NCBI RefSeq assembly: GCF_000485595.1
Contig: NW_014577101.1
Location: 664,207-716,156 of the forward strand
DNA length: 51,950 bases
Origin: Priapulus caudatus
Lineage: Eukaryota > Priapulida > Priapulimorpha > Priapulimorphida > Priapulidae
Direction: 5' to 3'
Shown: piece by piece, positions 33,507 through 45,436 of the stretch
Layout of the letters: the number at the start of each line of letters is the position of its first letter
Position numbering within the stretch: position 1 is the stretch's first letter
Program-made: the position numbers and the translations under genes
The notes under the pieces: generated by a model
Told to the model about the DNA's origin: nothing
The model's input: the letters and a program-made list of their open reading frames with translations, nothing else
Database searches by the model: none

Positions 33507-33930
33507 ATTGTGACATCACTGTCCTGAAGCTGGTCAACCTGTTGAAGCCAACGGGATTCTAGGCACCGGATGTGGGCAGATTTCTAACCTACACTCACGC
33601 ACACACACACACACACACATCGTAATCATTTCTTGGCTGCCTTGTTCCGTACTATGCCCATTGCTGCACGGTATCGCCAATTCTTGCCAAAGCCGGCCTC
33701 TGGACAGCTCTCTCCTGGCTACAGTCCGACGCAGGACGCTGTCACGAATTGTGACGGCCTCCAAGTGAGAACCTCACCCGTGCAGGACACCCAAGGTGGC
33801 CGTCTCTTCACGGCCAGCACCCCACCAATCATCAATCTCAGCCCAGGCTTGAGTCCGACCGAGCGCCAGCAAGGTTCCCCCATCTACGAGTACGACCTGA
33901 GGGAGACAGCCTTACGCAGAGGACTTCAAG
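33507..33930 (+). CDS. First coding exon of an unrecognised Ser/Pro-rich protein (coding from 33,654)
   Basis: The acceptor tcttcgcag ends at 33,506 and the donor CAAG|GTAGGAAG closes the exon at 33,930 in phase 1. Before the main ATG (33,654) the leader holds the end of one upstream ORF, a complete 5-codon ORF (MWADF, 33,570-33,587) and a CA repeat (about 33,598-33,619). The 92 encoded residues begin MPIAARYRQFLPKPASGQLS. They are mostly disordered, with several SP/TP sites (LSPGYSPT, RTSPV, LSPGLSPT) and end with SPIYEYDLRETALRRGLQ. I do not recognise the family. The CArG/CRE promoter, upstream ORFs and phosphorylation-type motifs would suit a tightly regulated, short-lived protein; that is inference. 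Later exons were not identified and may lie beyond the window. Confidence 0.6.
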
Positions 33931-36900
33931 GTAGGAAGACTTTCTGAACATTTTGCGATGGTATTTAGCATTAGCGCGCAAGTGTACAACAAGTGAATGT
34001 ATGTGTGCACGCAGGTGGTACGTATAGCACAATCATAGAGTCTTCCTAAGACTAAGATGGGTGTATCTCATATATGTACTCCTGGTATTATACCCACTAG
34101 TGCCCAGAATGTTCCTGTAGTTATTGCAGTACCTATGTGGGGGTTTGAATCTTCAAGAAATGTACAGTAATGCATCTATTTATCATCTTTAATATGTTAT
34201 GAAGGAGATTTCCCATACAAGAGGTAGCTTGTCTATCGTAGACTTGGTTTTTATATTTTTGTGCAATATGCATACATACGTGCTTTACACACATACATTC
34301 AATCTCCTATTCACTCAGTCACTCATTCATTCTCTCACTCGCTCTCACTCACTCTGACTGACTGACTGACTCTCATTCACACACTTACTCTCGTACTCAC
34401 ACACCCATTCACTCACTCACTCTCACTCACACACTCACTACCACATTCACTCCTACACTCACTCCCTTACGTGCGCACTCGCTCACACACCCATTTATTC
34501 ACTCGCTATCTATTCATTTCAATCTCCCGAAGCTTCCCATTTGCATGCATAGATTGGTCATCGTGTCCAGGCTCAGTACATGCATGCAGCTTTGTAAGCT
34601 CATGTGGGGGTTTGGCTGGTTGGCGCCAAGCCTGTTTGTCCTGAGCCCAGCATGGCGTTCAAGTTGAGTGGTGGTTTGTATGTGTACACTCAGGCAGAAC
34701 TCTCTGATCCAGTCTGCTGGCCCTATATACAGCATGCAGCACTGAGTATAGCAGCTACATCAATACGTCCCATGTAGACATACAGTAGTATGCTAAGTAC
34801 AGGGTCTGGTGTGCCTTTGGATTTCCCACCAAGTACATATGTCTGTCCAATAATAGATATGGAGTTAATGTGTAATGTTTATGTTATGATATGAACGCGA
34901 TATAATTATGTGTAAAAACCAGAAAACATTACACAGTGGGATGGGTTGATGAGTCACTTGCGCACCCTAAGATAACCATAGTTGCAATGGTCACTGTTAT
35001 CCTTAAAAGGGTCCGATTAAATTTCATTATAAAATTTAATCTTTGTATTATTTTAGTCATTTTCTTATTTGTCCTTAGTTTTCATGAAGTCACAATTAAG
35101 TGATCTTGTAATACACTATATGGCCTCACAATATCTTCTCTACTCCTTCCCCAACGAACACACGGTGAACAGATTCGATGCATAGGGTGCATGCACACAG
35201 CCACTGTGTTTGAATTAATGATTGCACACCCGAAAATGGATGCCCGTACGTGTCTCTCTAAACTGGTCTCCTTTCCGGGCAAAAACACCCGGGATTTTGC
35301 AAAGCAAATGTGCACGGGTGTATAACTGTGGGGTTATCGCCGCAGAATGGCGGGCATGGTTATTATGCGAGCAAATAGCATGCGATCCATGGAGAAAGAA
35401 CATGGTAGCGTGAAAGCGCGGCAGCGGTAGCTATGTCCTTCGTTTGGCAAGGTCCGCGCTAGGCTTTGTGCAAAGTGGCGCCAATGGTGTCGTTGCACAG
35501 GACGCGAGAGTATCTGTACCAAAAAATGCACATCAAAATTCGATTTCGGCCAAGTACACAAACATAATGAGGATGGAACCGGTGGGAACAGTAGAGAGAA
35601 CTAGAACAACTACATGCAGTACGTGCTCTTGTTTTGCCATTTGCTATGAATAAGACTGCACGTCGTAGATGAATCGCTATGCCATATATTATGCTATGTA
35701 TTTGTGTAGTTGACTATGCTATGAGTGACTGCGTACACCTACCATACCTTATACCCACATGTGTGCGATTTGAAATTTATAAACGACCAATACAAGTTAG
35801 GTTGCTTTACGGATGAAATTACAGACGCGCATCTGATTTAAGTCGTACATGCGTCCATTGCGGCCCCTTCTAGAATCCCACCCCTTCCCCGGCACAAATA
35901 TTCATGGCACCCTGAAACTTGCTCTGTGTGCATTCTTGCTTGGTCAATATTGCCAGCGTTGGGAACAGGGTCAAACCTGGAGCCTAGCATTTAGGAGTGC
36001 AGGGGGTAGCTTGTTATTCTGACCACCCCTGTCGTTGTAAGGCGTCTTACAGTTATAGTATGTGATATGAAATCCGTGTGCGTGATGGGATTGAAATGCC
36101 ATCGTGAGGATGAGGAATGACGCGCTCGACAGTTATTAGCAGGTGAAGTTGAAGTAAACAAGAATCTCCGCCATCTCGATCCTTTTCGTGCATACCTGTC
36201 CGTGTGCCCTGATAATTGTACAGGGGTGAAATAATGCGTTATATATATTGTGAAGGCTTCTTAATACGCTCTTGATATTGTTACACGTATTATTTTACTC
36301 TTCATTGCAGTGCTTAGTTACAAGTTCCTAGTTATGATATGCGTGATATTGCACATACTACGATTTCGCATCGAGAAAGCGATTGTCATTGCTGCTGCTG
36401 CCGCCGTCCGTACCTGTGCGGTTATGCATTTGTGATGCAGCAGCAGCAGGCATTGTACTGCGTAGCATGCGCGCACACTGGTACTGTCGATGCAGAGGAG
36501 AGCATATCCGCGGCTAATTGGATGCGCTGAATGCAGTGTTTCAGCCAACCTATCAGGACCCCGTGCTGTCAGGCCCAGTCTGCCTTCTCTCTTTCACCCG
36601 TCCATCACATCTGCACACTGAGGACTGTGGGAAAATCCAACTTGCCTGTATGGCTGCCTATAGGGGCCATTATGGGGGAACATAATATGATGGTGGACAA
36701 GTTAGCGCCCGCCAGTTCCCACTGTTTATTTGTCTGCATGCTGTCGTCCACCCACCGGCCTTAGCCGGATTGTTGATTGGTGGCCTGCATAGGATTTTAT
36801 GCTGGCCGTGGATTAAGGGGGCAGACCTGTTTCTACGCTCTTTGTCCGCACGATGGACATGGGTGTAGCAACGGTCACACATGGAGGAGGGGGGGGGGTA
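33931..36900. other. No recognised exon; probable intron
   Basis: It follows the donor at 33,930. A CACT-rich tract lies at about 34,310-34,505. Several open frames occur around 35.2-35.6 and 36.3-36.8 kb, but none has matching acceptor, donor and conserved motif. Confidence 0.35.
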
Positions 36901-36959
36901 CACCAGCCAGCGCCCGGGCGGCCGCGTAGATGCGTATGCTCAGAGGCAGTCGCGCCCGA

Positions 36960-37073
36960 ACGACGCATGAACGCATATATACGCATATATACGCATGAAC
37001 GCATATATACGCATATACGCATGAACGCATATACGACGCATGAAGCGCGTATAGTGTCGACTGCTGTTCGTGC

Positions 37074-37104
<31 letters not shown>

Positions 37105-37106
37105 TG

Positions 37107-37146
<40 letters not shown>

Positions 37147-37215
37147 TGTGTGTGTGTGTTTGTGCGTGCGTGCGTGTGTGTGTGTGTGTGTGCGCGCGCG
37201 CGCGCGTGCGTGTGA
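36960..37215. repeat. ACGCATATAT and GT/GC microsatellites
   Basis: ACGCATATAT-type repeats (36,960-37,045) run into a long TG tract with CG-rich ends (37,070-37,215). This is potential Z-DNA. Confidence 0.9.
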
Positions 37216-37924
37216 TTATGTGGCTCAATAAATTATCAACGTCAGCGTGCATATGTCTAATCTCCCCTGCACTTGTGTGCTCGTGCGCCGAGTCCACGCT
37301 ATCTAAACTAAAAGCAGCCATGCTGTTGTACGTTGGTCACTAAATACATGTGACTTGGGGTTCGTACATGCGTTTAATAGCTAACGAAATAAATAGCGGA
37401 ATGAAATAAAGTCGCAGGCGCGCGCGTGTGTGTTAGGGTTAGGGTTATGTTCGTGAAAATTGGAAGAAAATAAAGCGACCATTCAAACAACACGAGTAGA
37501 ACAAAAGGAAACCGTAGAGACCTTACTTTGGATGTCTATGGTTTAGCTTGCCTGCCTTTCGAATGCTGTCAGTAGTAAGAGACAGTTTTGTGCGTTGCAC
37601 TAAATCGCTGCTTTCCTCTGTGCATGCGTGCGTGCATGCGTGCGGGCGTGCGGGCGCACAATCATGTGTTTGCAGTACAGGCAGGATGTATACTGTCTGC
37701 TGGGTTCGCTGCCAACTTCTAGAGCAGCTGCAGTGTGTTTAAATAGCCGTGTTTGCCATGCTGCGCAGACTCTGGCGCACAGGCCGGCAGTCATGGGAAA
37801 AGGGCTGGGTCTCTCTGAATCAACCTATGCAGAGTAGCCCATTCTTTCGGGAAAACATCCTGTATTTGGTATATAAGGTCTCGATATCCTCTTAAGAGCT
37901 CGAGTGAGATTGAATGCATTCACA

Positions 37925-38131
37925 GTAGTAGTACTACCAGTACTAGTAGTTAGTAGTCGTGGTAGTGGTAGTGGCAGTGGCAGTATAGTAGTAGTAGTGT
38001 TAATTTTGGCGTTGGTGGTGGTGGGTGGGGGCGGCGGTGGCGGCGGCAATAGTAGTAGTAGTAGCTGCTAAGCAGTAGCATCATCATTATCATCATCATC
38101 CTCAGCAGTAGTAGTAGTAGCAGCAGCAGCG

Positions 38132-38174
<43 letters not shown>

Positions 38175-38262
38175 CAGTAGCAATAGCAGTAGGAGTAGCA
38201 GTAGCAGTAGCAGTAGCAGTAGCAGCAGTAGCAGTTACTAAGGTAGTAGTAGTAGGTACTAG
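37925..38262. repeat. TAG/CAG trinucleotide microsatellite
   Basis: Long runs of GTA, AGC and related triplets; reading frames through it give only poly-Ser/Leu-like strings. Confidence 0.9.
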
Positions 38263-38535
38263 TAGGACTGTTTTTGATGTTTGTAATTGATATGCATGGT
38301 CTGCGTATGGTGCTGGGTCAAGGGGTCATTTCTAGTGGTTCAGTTTATCAATGAAGATGAGTGTGATGTGTATGGTGTGAGATGTTACCCGCTATTAAAC
38401 ACGAACAACGGAGGATCATGTATAAGCCAGCAAATTTGAAACGGCGCGTATTCCGCTTGTATGGGGAATTAGGTTACTAGCTATACTGTTAGGTGCAGGG
38501 GAAAGGAACGGTGGGATATTTGTGATATAGGAACG

Positions 38536-39113
38536 GTGTCTTCCCATTTCGCCATTTTCCCACTTCGCCATTTCCCATTTCGCCATTTCCCATTTCGCCA
38601 TTTTCCCACTTCGCCATTTTCCCATTTCACCATTTTCCCATTTCGCCAGTTTCCCATTTCGCCAATATTTTATGTTGCTTCCACCCCCTGCACGAAATTG
38701 ATCCTTCCATTCTTAAAAAAGAGTCATTTCTAGGGTTAGGGTTAGGGTTAGGGTTAGGGTGCCTGTACATGATCCATTTGTTTTGATATGTACGATTTCG
38801 CTTTCTTGTTCTTCAAATAAATAGTTGACTCCATATCTAAAGATTCGTTATAATTTATAATACAGAGGCCTACTTTTAACCCACATCGAACAAGGGGGTG
38901 GTCGGGGAGATAGGACGAAATGGCGGAATGGGAAACTGGCGAAACGGGAAACTGGCGAAATGGGAAACTGGCGAAGTGGGAAACTGGCGAAATGGGAAAA
39001 TGGCGAAGTTGGAAATGGCGAAACGGGAAATGGCGAAATGGCAAATGGCGAAGTGGGAATTTTTAATGGCGAAATGGCAAATGGCGAAGTGGGAAAATGG
39101 CGAAATGGGAATA
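38536..39113. mobile_element. Foldback element with minisatellite arms and a TTAGGG tract
   Basis: The left arm (about 38,536-38,670) is a tandem of CCCATTTCGCCA-type units, and the right arm (about 38,918-39,113) is a tandem of the inverse TGGCGAAATGGGA units. Between them is TTAGGG repeated about five times (38,731-38,760). The unit shares GGCGAAATGGGA with the element at 1,842-2,235. Confidence 0.65.
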
Positions 39114-39704
39114 AACCATAGGAACTGTTGCAGCTAGCAGTATTACCCATCGTTTTTAAAAGCAGGATCAATGTTAGGCTAAAACACAGTATTGTGTATG
39201 CTGTTGTTTTCCTTGTTTACCCTAATAACGTATACCCTATAACGTATTTGCAAGGTGATGAAGTGGGCTCATTAGTACAAGGATGGAGACAGCGAGTATG
39301 ATGAGGATGATGAAGACATGGGGAGGGAAGAATATAGACGAAGCATGTGTCCAGTGAACATAGCGTCTCACTGCTCAGACGTACCAAAATTTCATTTGGC
39401 CATTTTATTTCACACAATGACGGGAAATGCACGTACTTCATACCACTACTTCTGCTTCAACGTGGTTACCAATGTACGACCAACGGTGAATTCCTTACTT
39501 ATCGCTTACAATACAGTTGCAGTGATCAATCCTTGATATTTAGCTATATAGACAAAACATTTGATATTTTGTATTGGCTACGCAAACACATGAAAATACT
39601 CTTTGTCAAAATTCTGTATAATTCCAAAAGATCCGTTTTTGTGATGTCATCATGTTCCTTCCCCTGACGCTTCCAAATAAAAGTCATACTGGGATGGGGT
39701 CAAC

Positions 39705-39746
39705 AGCTAATAATACCTAATGGTGGAATACTAGGTATTATTAGCT
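39705..39746. repeat. Palindrome AGCTAATAATACCTA
   Basis: The 15-bp arms at 39,705-39,719 and 39,732-39,746 are exact inverses around a 12-base loop. Confidence 0.7.
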
Positions 39747-40468
39747 CTTCATAGGGTCGGGGAACGTGAGTTTTTACGTTAGATCTGCCCAGTGTAAAGC
39801 CGACTTTCGGCTGGTGATCCAAACTGTCGTACTTGATCAGTTTTGTGAAATATTTTCAACGAAGAACGTTACTCATTATTTCAATTAGCAACTGAAATAA
39901 TGGACGTAAATTCTCCTAATTGAATTTTTTTGCCAAAGAAACGGGAATTTCAGAAATTGTGAAGTCGAAGCTATGCTAGCTCTATTATTTATGTCTCTGG
40001 GTTCCGCATGTAGACGCTAACCCTCCCCCCCCCCCCGCCATACATACCTCTATGCCTATGCTAGGATGTGAACCATGTCTTCGTAAGGGAAATGCCTTTG
40101 ATTCAAATAAGACCTTCATAATCGCATGATGCTACCGTCTGGCAAAGAAAGGCATCGCAGCGTCTTTTCCACACCGTTCTGATAAAAGACCTGCGTGGCA
40201 GACAGGCAGGCAGACGTGTACTGGCGGAGAGACCGCGTGCCGGTAGCCCCTTTCGCATTCCAAGTTAAAATTCCACATGTTCGCTCAGATCCACAGCAGC
40301 CTAGGGTGCATGCTGACTTTCACTCTGGCAGAACCCACGAAGGAGATAGCGAACAGGATGGTATACCCGTATAGCCCCCTCAATATACTGTACGATGAGT
40401 AGGCAGTGCAGTTAACAGATCACGGAACGAGTTTTTCTTTGTGAGAATAATTTTCAGTACATACGAAC

Positions 40469-40520
40469 AGGGGTTAATAACGACAAATGTTAATAATGAC
40501 ATTTGTCATTATTAACCCTT
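40469..40520. repeat. Palindrome of the TTAATAATGACA family
   Basis: Arms GGGGTTAATAACGACAAATG and the inverse (CATTTGTCATTATTAACCC) lie about 10 bases apart, with one base different. It shares its core with the palindromes at 22.6 and 24.9 kb. Confidence 0.75.
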
Positions 40521-40698
40521 CAATACGAACTAATTGTTAGCGTGGTATATTATAACCTAGTCTGCTGAATCGTTACGAGGTAAGATCGTGGAAATCACGT
40601 GCGCACGAAATGATGTCGGCGCTGCCGTGCGAGTTTCACCCTTTAAAACCTGCTTTTGCGCTACCGCTGAAATCTGCGTCTCTGCTTCCACTGGGATG

Positions 40699-40741
<43 letters not shown>

Positions 40742-40859
40742 TGCAGCGGCGGCAGCTGTCAGTGATAACTAATGTACTCGGGGCTCGTGCGCCGATAGGC
40801 AGTAGGAGTGCACGTAGTCCCGCTGGCGTGTACCGCAGGGAGCCCTTTAATACTGGCCG

Positions 40860-41200
40860 GTAGTATCGACTGCCTCCCAACCTGAAGCCGCTCCCTGCTG
40901 CTATTGGCTTCAGCTCGGCGCGAAGGCCCTCTATCCGCGATGCACGAGTGCTGCGTGATTGGGTTCCCCGCTAATGGGAAAGTGCAATCAGCCAGCCAGC
41001 ATCCATGCTGTGAGACGTGAGTGCGGTGCATGCGTGCGTGCGTGTGTCGACGTTCGTATCTTGAGGGGTGGCGAAGGTGGCGGCAGTTTGGCGAGTAGCG
41101 TTGCTGTGTGTGCGGACCGTCACAGCCTCAGCCTGCCACATGTGTTCGCGATGTCGACGATTTGTTTGGTTTCGTTGATCAAAGGTATCCCTGTTCGCAC
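40860..41200 (+). promoter_or_regulatory. GC-rich stretch with two inverted CCAAT boxes
   Basis: ATTGG occurs at about 40,902 and 40,958 in a CpG-containing segment, followed by donor-like GTGAGTGCGG. A short frame MSTICLVSLIK ends at AAAG|GTATCC near 41,185. It may be a promoter, but no gene could be assembled. Confidence 0.2.
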
Positions 41201-41869
41201 TAATTACTGCAGTCATTTGTACTACTTGTACCTTGTAACTAGCAAGGAAGCAGTCAGCCGAGGAACTAATTGGCGTTTCCCCTGAAGAAGCCATCTCGCG
41301 AAGTGAAATGAAAACATGCGAGCATCTAACACGAACCAAACATCGCGTGGAGAGATTTCCTTATTTACATGTTTTGCCCCCCTCCCTCCCATCCACACCG
41401 CCACCACACCGAGTGTAGAGTGCGATGGATGTAGTAGTATACATGTACACATGGCTACTATCGATGATCGATGGCCGCATTCGTATCTGGTTCCGTGATT
41501 TTTTTCGATCACTGTTATGGTCGCTGCTCAGCCTCACTCAGCGAAGCCGATAAGCGGAATGCGAGCTGGTTTGGCATATATTTTTTTCATGAATTAGCAT
41601 AAATGTATACTGTAGTACGTTACGAACGTAACCTAGTGGCTTGTCGTCGCTGCGCTGGGTACCTAGCTTGTTTTTGGCGATGGAGAGATCGTGCGAGCCG
41701 TGTGGAGGCAGACGATGCTGTTCCCTCCCATCTAATGGGCTCTACCCTTTTAATTAATAATTGATGCCTGTGAGTGCATCTGGCTTGAAAGTAATTTTCC
41801 ACATTCATCCTGCCATCAATATCATGAAAGCAAATGTATATGTATAGGCATATAACAAATTAGACAGTG

Positions 41870-42205
41870 TGCGTACGTGCGTGCGTGCGTGCGTGCGCGT
41901 GTTTGTGAATGTATGCGTGCGTGACCATGTGTGCTCGTGCGCTCACGCATGGTTATAGACAGACGGACGAATGGACGAGCGAACTGTCGGATATGTTGGG
42001 TAGGTAAGGGGGGGGGGTAGGCGCGGGCTAGAGGATAGACAGATGGATGCACAGAAATAGCTGGATGGTAGGCAAACAGGCGTATCGATGGATGAAGCGA
42101 TAGCTAGACAAACACGGCCAGCCTAAAATATAGACAGACATGCTGGCATACAGGCAGATAAACATGCTGACATACAGGCAGGCAGACCAATGTGGGTGCC
42201 ATATA

Positions 42206-42237
<32 letters not shown>

Positions 42238-42345
42238 AGTGCGTGCGTGCGTGTGGGGTGTGTGTGTGGGGGGGGGCGTGTGTGTGTGTGTGCGCGTGCG
42301 TGCGTGCGTGCGTGTGTGTGTGCGCGCGCGTGTCCGGGTGCATGC
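41870..42345. repeat. GTGC and GT microsatellites
   Basis: GTGC repeats (about 41,870-41,935) and a TG/GC tract (42,205-42,345); all open frames are low complexity. Confidence 0.85.
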
Positions 42346-42899
42346 GTGTATACCCATAATCGCAAGTAAGTGCGGTGGAGTTATGCCATAGCATTAGCGA
42401 GTGGTGCCAGGTATGAAGTAAGGTAGGCAGACAGACATTCACCTTTGCTCCACAACCTGCAATGCAACGCATCGCAGAATTTAATCACCGTACGAGTTGT
42501 TCTTCTATTGGCGGGTGTCACACCACCGCGCGGCGTTGAGTCAGTTAGTTAACAAACGGACGTTGCACACATCGTTCGCTACGGGTTCGGGTTTGCGACA
42601 GGTTTGCACGACTAGCTGCTGCTGCGCCACATTACGCTGTTTAAACTCAATGTGAAATTTCATCCGTGTTCCAACATAGAACAACATTCTATTCCCCCGT
42701 AATTTTCCCCGGCTGCACCAATTTGTACAGTAGCATCGCCCGCTATATATATATATATATATACTAGCGGGATACCCGGCGTTGCCCGGGGAAATCAGTG
42801 GCGTTACTCATTTGGTGACCGCTTGGTTGAAAGGAAAATAGCAAAAGAAAATCGAACTATCTATCTATCCATGCATCCATCCATGCATCCATCCGTCCA

Positions 42900-43100
42900 T
42901 CGCATTCCATGCCATGCCATGCCATGCCATGCCATCCCATCCCATCCCATCCCATCCCATCCCATCCCATCCCATCGCACCGCATGCCATGCCATGCCAT
43001 GCCATGCCATCCCATCCCATCCCATCCCATCCCATCCTATCCTATGCCATCCCATGCCATCTCATCCCTTCCCATTCCATCGCATGCCATCCCATCCCAA
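42900..43100. repeat. CCATG/CCATC pentanucleotide array
   Basis: About forty imperfect five-base units alternate in blocks of CCATG and CCATC. Confidence 0.9.
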
Positions 43101-43370
43101 CAGTAAAAAAATAATAAGAAATCAAAAGATAAAAGTCATTAAAATAAAAAAGTCAAAAATGAAATTATATAGAAAATATCATAATATTATACCTACATAG
43201 GCTTCCGTGAAGTGTTCCCGTCCGTTTGCGCTATTATTATCATCTACCATAGTTTATTCTGGATTTTTACTAAAAGTTTAAATGTGGTAAAAAAAATGTG
43301 AAATTAACGGTGAATTAGAATACGGCAGAAGTACATACTAAACAGTCCAAAAGTAAAGAAACAAAGCATT

Positions 43371-43443
43371 TCCCGAGGTGGGATTCGAACCCAGAATCAA
43401 TGGTTTAGGAGTCCGATGCTTTATCCATTCGGCTACAGTGGAA
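43371..43443 (-). tRNA. tRNA-Arg(CCT)-like gene or SINE head
   Basis: The minus strand has TAGCCGAATGG (A box), loop CTCCTAA (anticodon CCT) and a perfect GGTTCGAATCC (B box). It matches the animal tRNA-Arg-CCU layout, including AATGGATAA. The anticodon stem and acceptor stem have several mismatches, so a functional tRNA is unlikely. Confidence 0.5.
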
Positions 43444-44474
43444 AGTCTGTCTGGTCCGTTATGTACAGTTCTGGTCCGTTATGGTTATACACGATGGATT
43501 CACACGTACGTGATGTATAATGTTAAAATGTATGCCATCTATTGATGAATAGAATTTTTATAAATTTTCAACTTTTTAACTTTTGAAATTTTCAGCCAGA
43601 ACCACCTCCCAGACGTGCTGATTCTGAAAATATATTTAGTTTTACCCTAGACTGCGGAGTTCTCGAGCGAGCACACAAATTCGGCTGAACAACTTTATAT
43701 ATATATAATAGGACACGAAGTGATGTCTTTGGTGCGTGGTACCTGGGATGCACAATGCTGATCTTACCGCCTTTGGTAAACTCTAACTGACCCTTTCTCA
43801 GCAGTGCGGCAAATTGCAGAGAAGTGCTGACGATCGAGCCCAACCACAAAGCCTGTAGGAAATTAAGTGCCAGGTGCAACTAAACAGGCTAGCTAAATGT
43901 CTCACACACCGAAAATCCAAATGTTACGTTTTAAACATGACTTCGATTAAGCCTGATTTGTTAGGCCTTCTTTATTCATGGTCTTAAAACAAGTATAAAA
44001 GTTAGTAATATATAGTAAAAGTTTGAAGTGTATAATATAAGTATGAAATAATGGTTTTCATTGTCATCTGAATTTGGCAGATCTTCTGTATCGAATTAAT
44101 TTCTTCAACATTTATTTCTTTAACGTCTATGCATTTTAGGCTTGGTAGCTTCGATCTACTGAGAGATGACTTCGTATAGAGAAGTTAGGTGTGCATTTAT
44201 GAAACTGCCAGAGACGTGTTCAATCTCAGATGGTGCAAACTGCTTACATTTGAAACACTCCTTCTCGAATTGATGACGTGTGCAGTCATGAAGACATCCG
44301 GAGTTTTGAGGACCGAACAATAGTACTTTACGACCTCTGCAACTAGCAAGGACGTGGTCCAGGCGAGGGCGTAGTATGTGTAGCTGTAGCAGCAGCAGTA
44401 GCAGTAGCAGTAGCAGCAGTAAGTGCAGAAGCAGCAGCAGTAGCAGTAGCAGCAGCAGCAGCAGCAGCAGTAAC

Positions 44475-44734
44475 GCTGAGAGGGTCTATGTCCCCCAGGG
44501 TACTATCGGAGCGTACCCTGGGTACGGTTCGATATATCGGAACGTACCCTGGTACTATCTAATATGCCGGACCGTACCTCGCCTACTCCACAAACGAGTC
44601 TAGGGAGTCGCCTATTCCCTAACCCTAACCCTAACAATATCAGATAGTTACCACTACCAGGGTACGTTCCGATATATCGAACCGTACCCAGGGTACCCTC
44701 CGATAGTACCCTGGGGGACATAGACCCTATGAGC
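44475..44734. mobile_element. Foldback family A, complete copy inside a CAG microsatellite, 9-bp TSD
   Basis: It has the same termini and layout as the copy at 598-846, including a CCCTAA tract near 44,620. It is flanked by AGCAGTAAC on both sides (44,466-44,474 and 44,735-44,743). Because the target is a CAG repeat, the duplication alone would be weak, but the final TAAC makes it specific. Confidence 0.8.
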
Positions 44735-44739
44735 AGCAG

Positions 44740-45055
44740 TAACAGTAGTAGGCGCAGAAGCAGTAGCAGCAGTAGCAGTATCAGAAACAGGCCTCATCCC
44801 GATGAGTCCCCACCCGCCATTTCTTTTACTGTATACTTTACCCTGGGCCATGGTACTTAAGAATTCAGCTCTGGAAATGTCTGCCAAGGCCTGGTGCTCC
44901 AGCATAGCGCTTGCGCTGCAGAAGAGCTTGCGCATCAATATTCCATCAGTTGTAGGGCCGGCCGGCTGTCTCGCTGCAGGCTGTTCGATGTATTGCACCC
45001 AACTATGACTCACCCGTCTCCAGTTTATCGTACATAGGTCCTGTTCTATGTTCAC
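44740..45055 (-). other. Open frame between two foldback A insertions
   Basis: The minus frame from 45,055 reads MNIEQDLCTINWRRVSHSWV and later LEHQALADISRAEFLSTMAQ. It then runs into an Ala/Thr-rich microsatellite and the insertion at 44,734. Its first half looks less random than neighbouring frames. No family is recognised, and it may be a disrupted exon. Confidence 0.2.
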
Positions 45056-45082
45056 TCACAGACAGTGGGAGGGGTAAGTGCA

Positions 45083-45336
45083 GCTGATAGGGTCTATGTC
45101 TCCCTGGGTACTGCCGGAACGTACCCTGGGTACGGTCCGGTATACCGGAACGTACCCTGGTAACTATCTGATATGGTTAGGGTTAGGGAGTAGTCGTAGG
45201 CGACTCCCTAGACTCGTTAGTGGAATAGGCGAGGTACGGTCCGGCATATTAGATAGTACCATGGTACGTTCCGGTATACCGGACCGCACCCAGGGTACGT
45301 TCCGGCAGTACCCAGGGAGACATAGACCCTGGCAGC
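45083..45336. mobile_element. Foldback family A, complete copy with 9-bp TSD
   Basis: This third complete copy has a TTAGGG tract at about 45,175-45,190. It is flanked by GTAAGTGCA on both sides (45,074-45,082 and 45,337-45,345). The arms are still near-perfect inverted copies, so the insertion is probably recent. Confidence 0.82.
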
Positions 45337-45436
45337 GTAAGTGCAGCGCATACATGTTGGGGTGAAGTCATTTATTGGGATCTAAAATAGCGCGCTAATA
45401 CCAGTTTATAATCCCGTTACCAATACCATTGGGGGT

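Larger units (their letters stand above)
42765..43443 (-). mobile_element. tRNA-Arg-like SINE with GGGCAACGCCGGGTATCCCG tail
   Basis: Read on minus, it starts with a tRNA-like head (43,443-43,371) and ends with CCCCGGGCAACGCCGGGTAT then CCCGCTAGT and a TA run. That tail is widespread on LINE/SINE 3' ends. An internal CCATG/CCATC pentanucleotide array (42,900-43,100) expanded within it. The element's extent is inferred. Confidence 0.5.

Noticed and set aside
36853-37343. Cys/Val- or His/Thr-rich open frames
   Set aside because: They are translations of GT and CG microsatellites.
37925-38262. Poly-Leu or poly-Ser proteins
   Set aside because: Trinucleotide microsatellite with no start context or conserved flank.
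42823-43200. His/Pro-rich open frames, possible antimicrobial or metal-binding repeats
   Set aside because: They come from the CCATG/CCATC array in all three frames, so the composition is set by the repeat.
43592-43879. 95-codon minus frame with an acceptor-like and donor-like pair
   Set aside because: It borders the tRNA-Arg-like SINE and a TA run and looks like flanking repeat sequence; no conserved motif.
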